A stretch of 5,708 nucleotides of DNA from an uncultured Verrucomicrobiota bacterium (GTDB lineage: Bacteria; Verrucomicrobiota; Verrucomicrobiia; Opitutales; Opitutaceae): contig CAIXIZ010000236.1 of the NCBI GenBank assembly GCA_903919625.1, forward strand, positions 1-5,708, written 5' to 3'. Under the pieces are notes generated by a model. It saw nothing but the letters and a program-made list of their open reading frames with translations. It was not told the origin of the DNA and searched no databases. Below are positions 1-4,281 of the stretch, in pieces. The position numbers and the translations under genes were made by a program. Position 1 is the stretch's first letter; every line of letters begins with the position of its first letter.

Positions 1-131
1 AGGCTCTCCTGCGGGCTGCCGAGGCCCGCTCCGCGGAGGAATTGCAGCAGGCCATCGCCGCGGCCCTGCAACGCGTCAGCGCCCAGGATGCCCTCGGCTG
101 GTTTGCCGCTTGTGGCTATAGTATTATTTAA
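1..131 (+). CDS. IS630-family transposase, C-terminal end only (gene runs in from the left)
   Basis: The frame beginning at base 3 is open from the window edge to TAA at 129-131 and gives about 42 residues, including RSAEELQQAIAAALQ and QDALGWFAACGY. A helical stretch followed by 'WF..xGY' a few residues before the stop is how IS630/Tc1-type DDE transposases end, so I read this as the tail of such an enzyme, which cuts and joins the ends of its own element at TA dinucleotides. The catalytic DDE residues would lie outside the window. The last residues (SII) come from AT-rich sequence and may be encoded by the element's inverted repeat or by the host side of the junction. The opposite strand at 124-282 carries a truncated gene, which fits an insertion here. 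Family assignment rests on a short stretch, so it is moderately sure. Confidence 0.62.
   Translation, partial: ALLRAAEARSAEELQQAIAAALQRVSAQDALGWFAACGYSII
1..131. mobile_element. Right end of an IS630-like insertion sequence (boundary not resolved)
   Basis: The element's transposase reads rightward and ends at 131, and composition drops sharply from GC-rich to AT-rich at about 117-135, so the right terminus should lie in that interval. IS630 elements duplicate a TA target. TA dinucleotides that could be the junction occur at 122-123 and 132-133. The left inverted repeat is outside the window, so the terminal repeat cannot be confirmed from this sequence alone. Confidence 0.4.
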
Positions 132-282
132 TATGCTCTAGTGATCCAACTCGACTGGCGATAGCTTCAATACTCGTATTGTCACCATTACAGTTAATTT
201 TTTTTACGGGAGCGCCAAAACAGATGTTTTGAATAAACATTTGCTCCATGTCGCCTTCAACGATGTAAGCCGGTTTATTCAT
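124..282 (-). pseudogene. TOPRIM-like protein, N-terminal fragment truncated at the IS junction
   Basis: The minus strand reads from ATG at 282-280 to TAA at 126-124, 52 residues beginning MNKPAYIVEGDMEQMFIQ. The 'IVEGxxE' segment (residues 7-13) followed by a hydrophobic helix and a 'NCNG' turn near residue 30 resembles the first strand, catalytic glutamate and second strand of TOPRIM domains, as found in OLD-type nucleases, RNase M5-like proteins and several phage-defence proteins. The second TOPRIM motif (DxD), needed for metal binding, is absent because the frame ends exactly where the IS630 transposase gene begins on the other strand. The ATG overlaps the stop codon of the small frame at 275-406, suggesting translational coupling in a former operon. 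GC content is near 40 %, unlike the rest of the window, so the piece looks imported. A complete small protein of unknown function is possible but less likely. Confidence 0.5.
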
Positions 283-406
283 TATTCAGTGCACCCGCAA
301 TATAGTAATATCCAAGGCCAAAACCTGTTTTGGCTATTTCGTCAGAGATTTCATGTTCACTGTCACAGCGAATTGCGATCGTCTTGCCGTCCTTCAATGA
401 AACCAC
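275..406 (-). pseudogene. Unrecognised small protein tail, upstream partner of the TOPRIM-like fragment
   Basis: The minus strand reads without stops from about 427 to TAA at 277-275. If GTG at 406-404 is the start, the product is 43 residues, containing LKDGKTIAIRCDSEHEIS and GFGLGYYYIAGALNE. The residue mix (alternating charged and hydrophobic, ending in an aromatic-rich strand) looks like real protein rather than chance reading. No family is recognised. There is no ATG and no good ribosome-binding site, and the frame is blocked upstream by TAA at 430-428, just where composition changes to that of the GC-rich neighbour. It is therefore probably the C-terminal part of a longer gene whose front was lost at a recombination junction near 416. 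Its stop overlaps the ATG of the TOPRIM-like frame, so the two probably formed one operon. Confidence 0.42.
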
Positions 407-413
407 GATTAAT

Positions 414-827
414 TCAGATGGCTGCGGTTACCAACAGCCCGGCGAACGGTACGGTGGCCACGGCATCCGGCATAATTCTAAGCAACGCCAGATAGAGCCA
501 TCCTGAGGCCATCCAGCCGACCTTGGAGCCGGACACCTCGATATCTTTCTGGCAATATCTCAAACCATTGAAAATGGCCGCGAGCATCAGGGCATAAAGT
601 AACGGGAGCGCCACGCAGATCAAAACGCTGGTTCCATTGGGAAAAGCTCTGTCGGTCGTCAGCGTTCCCTCTCCCCCGTAAGCCAGCAACCCGGAGATGT
701 CTTCGCGATTTACACCGGCCAAAAGCACCACCGCAACAACCCCGACGGTGGCTCCGAACCAAAACCACCGATAGCCTGGGCGGCGCGTGGCAGTCACCGC
801 CTCAATCCTGTCGTGCGCCATGGTCAT
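414..827 (-). CDS. Small integral membrane protein of unknown function
   Basis: 137 residues from ATG at 827-825; a second ATG two codons later is equally possible. Neither has a clear Shine-Dalgarno sequence. Three hydrophobic stretches are visible: residues 22-39 (FWFGATVGVVAVVLLAGV), 66-86, and a long one from about 110 to 137 broken by charged R117 and D121. A short basic N-terminus precedes the first span, suggesting the N-terminus is inside. No family is recognised. The protein ends abruptly in the hydrophobic run ...LLVTAAI, and its stop codon lies right at the border of the AT-rich fragment, so the native C-terminus may have been lost and replaced by a chance stop. The gene stands alone, with the toxin remnant diverging upstream. 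Confidence 0.6.
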   Translation of the reverse strand: MTMAHDRIEAVTATRRPGYRWFWFGATVGVVAVVLLAGVNREDISGLLAYGGEGTLTTDRAFPNGTSVLICVALPLLYALMLAAIFNGLRYCQKDIEVSGSKVGWMASGWLYLALLRIMPDAVATVPFAGLLVTAAI

Positions 828-839
828 GGAGGCAAAGTG

Positions 840-978
840 CCCGACTCCAGCATGAAGATCAAGTTTATCGCGTGGGAGGTGGCCCGGCCATTACCGCATC
901 ATCTGCCAGATTCGGGACCGCGAACTGCACATCCTCATTGTCCGCGTCGCGCATCGCTCCACCGTCTATGACGGCTGA
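840..978 (+). pseudogene. RelE/ParE-family toxin remnant, no N-terminus, frameshifted
   Basis: The frame ending at TGA 976-978 reads HYRIICQIRDRELHIL, then IVRVAHRSTVYDG. This is the characteristic last third of RelE/ParE mRNA-interferase or gyrase-inhibitor toxins ('gdYRIiyqi.d..l.vlvvrVgHRr.vY'). That frame is blocked by TGA at 853-855, but a neighbouring frame over about 842-874 reads RLQHEDQVYRV, which matches the preceding family segment ('kLqge.nlYRvrvG'). The two halves are therefore joined by a frameshift in 875-888. No start codon or N-terminal helices are present and no antitoxin gene lies beside it, so it cannot make a working toxin. The family call is fairly sure from the C-terminal motif; the exact 5' limit is not. 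Confidence 0.68.
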
Positions 979-995
979 TTTGGGGCCAAGCCAAG

Positions 996-1080
996 CTCCG
1001 ATCCGGGCGTCGTCCAGCAACGCCCCTACTCCAACCAAGCCGAAGCCCAGCTTCGGGGAATCAGACCCAATGGGATTGAA
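996..1080 (+). repeat. Two-hairpin dispersed repeat, copy A
   Basis: From CTCCGATCCGGGCG to GGGATTGAA, this stretch matches 2356-2445 and the reverse complement of 5616-5708 over most of its length. It contains two inverted repeats: GGGCGTCG (1005-1012) against CAACGCCC (1018-1025), with one mismatched pair in this copy, and CCGAAGC...GCTTCGG around 1040-1056. The strongly conserved segment CTTCGGGGAATCAGACCCAA follows the second stem. No reading frame is shared between copies. Confidence 0.88.
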
Positions 1081-1102
1081 GCTCCCGGCTTTGGGCAGGC
1101 CT

Positions 1103-1134
1103 GGTGGAGTGCGACATAAGGACTTTAGCGCTCC
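1103..1134 (-). repeat. Hairpin module with GGTGGA head
   Basis: GGTGGA at 1103-1108 leads into an inverted repeat GGAGTGC (1106-1112) / GCGCTCC (1128-1134), seven pairs with one G-T, around a 15-nt loop. Read on the minus strand the GGTGGA becomes a TCCACC tail, the same tail seen on the modules at 2259-2284, 2286-2313 and 4888-4914. It is not a terminator, since no T-run follows on either strand. Confidence 0.5.
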
Positions 1135-1178
1135 AAAAATTCAGCACTTGATATCGCGCCCGACTTTCATCCTGGCAT

Positions 1179-2162
1179 TCAATACGGCCCGCGAATATGC
1201 GCCGCCACCGCGCGCTCGTAAAATGACGCCAGCTTGACGTGGGATTCCGCGCTGAGCGGCGGCAACGTCGCGGCACGGAGGTTGGCCCGCGCCTGGTCCG
1301 GGCTTTTCGCACCGGGGATGAGCACGCTCACCGCGTCGAAATCGAGACACCAGCGCAGCGCAAAATCCGCCATCGTCCAGCCGGCGGGGACCAACGGCTT
1401 GAGCGCGTCGGCCAGCTCCACCCCTTTCGCAAACGGCAACCCGGCAAACGTCTCACCCACGTTGAACTTTTGGCCGTCGCAATTGTAGGTGCGGTGGTCG
1501 CTGGCGGCAAAGGTCGTCTGTTTCGTCATTTTCCCGCCCAGCAGCCCGCTGGCCAGCGGCAGGCGAATGATGAGCGCGATGCGTTTCGCGCGCGCGGCGG
1601 CGAAGAGTTCGTGGATCGGCTTCTGCCGAAAAATATTAAAGATAATCTGGAGTGACGCGCAGCCGCCGTGCTCCACACAGAACTTCGCCTCGTCCATCGA
1701 TTCGACGCTCGCCCCGTAAAAGCGCACCTTCCCCTCGCGTTTCAGCTCCTCGAGCCAGCCGAAAACTTCGCCGCGCCGGAGCACATCGGGCGGGATGCAG
1801 TGCGTCTGCGTCAGGTCGAGGGTCTCCACCCCGAGGCGGCGGAGGGACGCCTCGGTGAAGCCGCGAATCTGGTTGCGGGTGAAGCCATTGGGCCAGTTCA
1901 TGCGGCCGAGCTTGGTCGCCACGAAAATCTTCCCACGCGCGGCGGGGGTCTCGCGCAGGAAACGTCCGATGATGGTCTCGCTGCGGCCCCCGCCATAGAC
2001 ATCGGCCGTGTCAAAAAACGTGACTCCGCCATCGTAGGCGGCGTGCAACGTGGCGAGCGCGGCGTCCTCCGTGACGTCGCCCCAGTCGCCGCCGAGCTGC
2101 CAGGTGCCAAGACCGATTTCGCCAAAGGAACGGCCCGTGGGGCCAAAAGTGCGGGTGTGCAT
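1179..2162 (-). CDS. Aldo/keto reductase family oxidoreductase
   Basis: 327 residues from ATG at 2162-2160, the usual length for this TIM-barrel NAD(P)H-dependent family, which reduces aldehydes and ketones in the cytoplasm. The opening RTFGPTGRSFGEIGLGTW (residues 4-21) is the standard N-terminal signature. The catalytic tetrad is complete: D51 and Y56 in FDTADVYG, K84 in ATKLG, H121 in TQTHCIP. The segment IPGAKSPDQARANLRAA near the C-terminus is the cofactor phosphate-binding region of the family. The sequence also has SLQIIFNIFRQKP in place of the common 'QxxYNxF' strand. The substrate cannot be told from sequence. It stands alone, flanked on both sides by repeat-bearing intergenic DNA. 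There is no clear Shine-Dalgarno sequence; the start was chosen because the family signature begins within four residues of it. Confidence 0.93.
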   Translation of the reverse strand: MHTRTFGPTGRSFGEIGLGTWQLGGDWGDVTEDAALATLHAAYDGGVTFFDTADVYGGGRSETIIGRFLRETPAARGKIFVATKLGRMNWPNGFTRNQIRGFTEASLRRLGVETLDLTQTHCIPPDVLRRGEVFGWLEELKREGKVRFYGASVESMDEAKFCVEHGGCASLQIIFNIFRQKPIHELFAAARAKRIALIIRLPLASGLLGGKMTKQTTFAASDHRTYNCDGQKFNVGETFAGLPFAKGVELADALKPLVPAGWTMADFALRWCLDFDAVSVLIPGAKSPDQARANLRAATLPPLSAESHVKLASFYERAVAAHIRGPY

Positions 2163-2200
2163 GTGACGCCCAGTCTAGGGATTTATTCGCGAGGGCAAGC

Positions 2201-2219
2201 CCGGCCTCGCTGAGGCCGG
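2201..2219. repeat. Hairpin 1 of the array
   Basis: CCGGCCTC (2201-2208) pairs perfectly with GAGGCCGG (2212-2219) around a 3-nt loop. An alternative stem GCGAGG (2189-2194) / CCTCGC (2205-2210) competes for the same bases. Confidence 0.75.
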
Positions 2220-2221
2220 AT

Positions 2222-2245
2222 CCGGGGTCGGCGACCCCGGCTACA
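2222..2245 (+). repeat. Hairpin 2 of the array, with CTACA tail
   Basis: CCGGGGTC (2222-2229) pairs perfectly with GACCCCGG (2233-2240) around a GGC loop, followed by CTACA at 2241-2245. The same CTACA tail follows hairpin 6. Confidence 0.78.
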
Positions 2246-2255
2246 TTGCAGTTCG

Positions 2256-2284
2256 CAAGGTGGAGCGCGTTGTCCCCAACGTGC
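2256..2284 (-). repeat. Hairpin 3 of the array, sharing 26 nt with the chrA coding sequence
   Basis: The stem is 2265-2272 against 2277-2284 (eight pairs, one G-T, loop TCCC), with GGTGGA at 2259-2264, which is a TCCACC tail on the minus strand. Bases 2256-2281 are an exact inverted match to 4892-4917 inside the chrA gene. Confidence 0.85.
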
Positions 2285-2285
2285 T

Positions 2286-2313
2286 GAACCGGTTGGAGAC
2301 AACCGGTTCCACC
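2286..2313 (+). repeat. Hairpin 4 of the array, with TCCACC tail
   Basis: GAACCGGTTG (2286-2295) pairs perfectly over ten bases with CAACCGGTTC (2300-2309) around the loop GAGA. The sequence then runs through TCCACC at 2308-2313. Confidence 0.8.
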
Positions 2314-2336
2314 TGGTTGCACGCATCGCAACCAGG
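2312..2336 (+). repeat. Hairpin 5 of the array
   Basis: CCTGGTTGC (2312-2320) pairs perfectly with GCAACCAGG (2328-2336), nine pairs around a 7-nt loop. It begins within the tail of hairpin 4. Confidence 0.75.
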
Positions 2337-2355
2337 GGCGGTGCTGGGCGCCGCC

Positions 2356-2445
2356 CTCCGATCCGGGCGTCGTCAAGCGACGCCCCTACACCGACCCCAA
2401 CCAAGCAGAAGCCAGCTTCGGGGAATCAGACCCAAGGAGATTGAA
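2356..2445 (+). repeat. Two-hairpin dispersed repeat, copy B (hairpins 6 and 7 of the array)
   Basis: This is the second copy of the repeat at 996-1080, in the same orientation. The first stem GGGCGTCG (2365-2372) / CGACGCCC (2378-2385) is perfect here, with CTACA following at 2386-2390. Copy B has a short extra CACCGA-like segment after the first stem. The second stem is GAAGC (2408-2412) / GCTTC (2415-2419), with one outer pair lost compared with copies A and C. Confidence 0.88.
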
Positions 2446-2462
2446 AATAAGGGTGGAGTTTT

Positions 2463-2504
2463 GTGACGAATTCGAAACGATTCCGCGGTCATCCTCCCCT
2501 CTGA
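2463..2504 (+). other. Possible 13-codon leader frame coupled to the next gene
   Basis: A GTG at 2463-2465 follows GGGTGGAG (2451-2458) at ribosome-binding distance and opens a 13-codon frame reading VTNSKRFRGHPPL. Its TGA (2502-2504) shares the A of the ATG at 2504, a TGATG overlap. This would let ribosomes hand over to the membrane protein gene, which has no ribosome-binding site of its own. It may be chance, and no peptide function is suggested. Confidence 0.2.
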
Positions 2505-2740
2505 TGGACAAACATGAGCTTTTGGCGCTCAGCGCCGCATTGATGGTCGCCGCCGGCACTTGGTTGCGCTGGCGGCTGACGGCCTATTGCTCGGATGCGG
2601 AAGAGGACGCCAAGGACAAAAAAATCACGCCTGAAATGGCCCGGCGCCGCATCACCCTCATCAATTGGGGTGTGCCGGCGCTGACGATCCTGGGACTATT
2701 GCTGCTCGTGGTGGGACTGGCCAGATTGGGCAAGCTGTAA
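2504..2740 (+). CDS. Small two-span membrane protein of unknown function
   Basis: 78 residues from ATG at 2504. The frame is open back to a TTG at 2441, but that lies in the tail of repeat copy B and the upstream residues look random, so the ATG is preferred. A first hydrophobic segment covers residues 6-21 (LLALSAALMVAAGTWL). A polar, charged stretch with DAEEDAKDKK (31-40) follows, then a second segment at about 52-73 (LINWGVPALTILGLLLLVVGLA). No family is recognised. The layout suggests a hairpin in the inner membrane with a charged loop of about 30 residues. The gene converges on the glycosyltransferase, with only 17 bases between the stops. A small perfect stem CCGGC/GCCGG at 2754-2766 lies at that junction. 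Confidence 0.62.
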   Translation: MDKHELLALSAALMVAAGTWLRWRLTAYCSDAEEDAKDKKITPEMARRRITLINWGVPALTILGLLLLVVGLARLGKL

Positions 2741-2757
2741 TGCAGACGTCGGTCCGG

Positions 2758-4017
2758 CTACGCCGGTCGCAACACTTTTTCCAATTCGTCACAGGCGGCG
2801 GCCACCCCGTGTTCGGCACGAATGCGTTCACCCAGGGCGGCGGCACGCGATTGGACTGCAGGATCGTCCAGCAGCGCGGCAAGCTCAACCGCCACCCGTT
2901 TGGCCCGATAGCGTGAACGCGACAGCGAACGCGCCACGCCCAGGCGGATGACCCGGGCAGCGTTGTCCGGCTGATCATGGGCGAATGGGACCACGAGCAT
3001 CGGCCGGCCGGCCCGCAGCGCCTGTGCCGTCGTGCCCACGCCGCCCTGGTGCACGATTACTGCGGCCCGCGCGAAAATCTGGGCATAGGGCAGGTAGTCC
3101 CAGGCGAGCACCGTCGGCGGCAGGTCCGGCGGCGGCGGATTCTGTCCCAACAGCAGCAGGGCGCGGCGGCCGAGCAGTTGCGCGGCCCGGGCGCTTTCGA
3201 CGTAAAAATTGTCCGCCGCATACACTGCGGCCGACCCGAGGGTAAACACGATGGGCGGTGCGCCGGCGGCAAAAAACTGTTCCACCACCGCGGGGAGCGC
3301 CGGTGCGGCGGCATTTTCCTCATAAAACGGAAATCCCGTCTGGACCGTCTGGGCCGGCCAGTCCGGTTGCGGCGGCTGAAGCGCGGGGGAAAACATCGCG
3401 AGATCGAGGCGGGGAGAATATTTCCCCTCGAGCAGCGGGCTGCGGCCCGGTGGCAGGCCGAGGGAGCGGCGCAACCGGCGCACTGGCCGCCACCACCGCC
3501 AGGTCGTGAGCTTCGCACCCAGCCGCAGGAAGCGGTTGGCGCCGAGACCGCGGCGCTGCAGCCAGTGGGTGCCCGGCGGGCCGGGCAGGAGCGACGGATC
3601 ATGGACCGAAAACAGCGAGAGCGGGGCGAGCGTGAACGACACCCAGGGCAGCCCGGTTTTCTCCGCCAGCACCGGCGCGGCATAGACGATTTCACTGCTC
3701 ACCAGCAGGTCGGCCCCGGCGGCGGCGGTGGCGAGCGCGGGATACATCGCCGTCACGGCGGGAAACATCAGGTCGCGCAGCAGATAGGCCGACGCGCGGC
3801 GGCCATCCATGATCTGGCGGATCAGTTCGCCATCGCCGAGGGAGATGTCCGGCGGCAGCGGGTGAAAGGGGAGGCCGAGCGCGGTGATTTTCTCCCGGTA
3901 AAACTCCGAGGTGGCGATCTCCGCCCGATGCCCGCGCCGCCGCAGCTCCAGGGCCAGCGCCAGCGCCGGGTGCAGGTCGCCGAGCGAGCCGATGGTGGCG
4001 ATGAGAATGCGGGCCAT
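2758..4017 (-). CDS. GT1-family glycosyltransferase (UGT/MGT-like)
   Basis: 419 residues from ATG at 4017-4015. An in-frame TTG at 4053 would add 12 residues, but the family N-terminus starts at MARILIATIGSLGDLHPAL, so the ATG is preferred. The enzyme should transfer a sugar from a nucleotide-sugar donor to a lipid or small-molecule acceptor using the two-Rossmann-domain GT-B fold. The N-terminal acceptor-domain signature is GSLGDLHP (10-17) followed by ALELRRRGH. The C-terminal donor-binding signature is HQGGVGTT (323-330), then P339 and DQPDNA (348-353), which contact the nucleotide sugar. GT1 members with this pattern include sterol, macrolide and rhamnosyl transferases. Which sugar and acceptor are used cannot be read from sequence, and no natural-product genes lie beside it. 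No signal peptide is seen. The gene is convergent with the small membrane protein and divergent from chrA. Confidence 0.92.
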   Translation of the reverse strand: MARILIATIGSLGDLHPALALALELRRRGHRAEIATSEFYREKITALGLPFHPLPPDISLGDGELIRQIMDGRRASAYLLRDLMFPAVTAMYPALATAAAGADLLVSSEIVYAAPVLAEKTGLPWVSFTLAPLSLFSVHDPSLLPGPPGTHWLQRRGLGANRFLRLGAKLTTWRWWRPVRRLRRSLGLPPGRSPLLEGKYSPRLDLAMFSPALQPPQPDWPAQTVQTGFPFYEENAAAPALPAVVEQFFAAGAPPIVFTLGSAAVYAADNFYVESARAAQLLGRRALLLLGQNPPPPDLPPTVLAWDYLPYAQIFARAAVIVHQGGVGTTAQALRAGRPMLVVPFAHDQPDNAARVIRLGVARSLSRSRYRAKRVAVELAALLDDPAVQSRAAALGERIRAEHGVAAACDELEKVLRPA

Positions 4018-4108
4018 GGAGAAACGCCCAGTCAAGCAGACTGTGCGGGTCAAGCGAAGCCGGATTTGCGCGGCGGACGCCTTGCCGCAGACTCAGCCGG
4101 ACGCAGGA

Positions 4109-4145
4109 AATTTAACCACGGATAGTACGGATGAACACGGATACG
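4109..4145. repeat. ACGGAT-type dispersed repeat
   Basis: AATTTAACCACGGAT leads into two further ACGGAT words, giving copies at 4118-4123, 4127-4132 and 4137-4142 with spacings of 9 and 10 bases. This wording ('TTTAACCACGGAT..ACGGATGAACACGGAT') is one I recall from many environmental bacterial genomes, where it is often mis-annotated as protein of the type 'NLTTDSTDEHG'. Only one copy is in the window, so the dispersed nature is from memory, not shown here. Confidence 0.5.
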
Positions 4146-4165
4146 TTGGGCGCAACGGTGCGGGA

Positions 4166-4270
4166 TTGGCCGGGGAACAGGGGGCGGACTTGGCCCGGCT
4201 GTACCGCGATGCAGGCAGGCTGCCGGGGCATCTCCCGTATTTGCTTTGCGCCAATCTGAGCCGGCCGTGA
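4166..4270 (+). pseudogene. Possible gene remnant just upstream of chrA
   Basis: The frame ending at TGA 4268-4270 reads GLAGEQGADLARLYRDAG, then RLPGHLPYLLCANLSRP, which looks more like real protein (amphipathic, good codon choice) than the neighbouring intergenic sequence. No ATG or GTG start is seen, and the frame runs back into the ACGGAT repeat, so at best this is a C-terminal stub. I do not recognise a family. It ends 11 bases before the chrA ATG. It could be a chance open frame in GC-rich DNA. Confidence 0.25.
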
Positions 4271-4281
4271 AGCTTGGCACG

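Larger units (their letters stand above)
979..1178. other. Intergenic stretch between the toxin remnant and the aldo/keto reductase
   Basis: This stretch of about 200 bases holds repeat copy A (996-1080) and a hairpin at 1103-1134. I see no convincing gene in it: open frames here lack family motifs and cross the repeat. No terminator with a T-run is visible downstream of the reductase stop. Confidence 0.6.
2163..2503. other. Intergenic hairpin array between the reductase and the small membrane protein
   Basis: From 2201 to 2419 nearly every base belongs to a short inverted repeat; individual modules are listed separately. I see no protein-coding gene in 2163-2440. The open frames here change reading through the hairpins and show no family motif. 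The region separates two outward-facing transcription units (reductase to the left, membrane protein to the right), so it should also contain their promoters, but no confident -35/-10 pair can be picked out. Confidence 0.75.
4018..4281. other. Divergent intergenic region between the glycosyltransferase and chrA
   Basis: 264 bases that must hold the promoters for both flanking genes; no confident promoter can be picked. The region contains GTCAAGC twice (4032-4038 and 4050-4056), a short ACGGAT-based repeat (4109-4145) and a possible gene remnant ending at 4270. It holds none of the hairpin modules. Confidence 0.5.

Noticed and set aside
229..495. Plus-strand open frame of 88 codons in the AT-rich block
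   Set aside because: It lies antisense to the two minus-strand fragments and the end of the membrane protein, which read much more like real protein.
1106..1140. Hairpin followed by AAAAAT as a rho-independent terminator for the reductase
   Set aside because: On the minus strand the T-run precedes the stem instead of following it, and on the plus strand the stem is followed by A's. It fits the hairpin repeat family better.
872..1237. Plus-strand open frame of 121 codons
   Set aside because: It runs out of frame through the RelE/ParE remnant, across repeat copy A and into the reductase end; the S/P/A-rich sequence has no family signal.
1668..2213. Plus-strand open frame opposite the aldo/keto reductase
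   Set aside because: Antisense shadow of a gene with an intact catalytic tetrad; no motifs of its own.
2190..2445. CRISPR array
   Set aside because: The repeated units are self-complementary hairpins of different sequence and lack identical repeats with regular spacers; no cas genes are present.
2754..2766. Stem CCGGC/GCCGG between convergent genes as a bidirectional terminator
   Set aside because: Only five pairs and no T-run on either side, so termination cannot be supported.
4018..4053. Upstream TTG start for the glycosyltransferase
   Set aside because: The extra 12 residues precede the conserved GT-B N-terminal strand, which begins directly at the ATG at 4017.
2977..4125. Long plus-strand open frame of 382 codons opposite the glycosyltransferase
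   Set aside because: It is the GC-rich antisense shadow of the glycosyltransferase: dominated by R, G, Q and A, with no family motif, and it spans the real gene's start.
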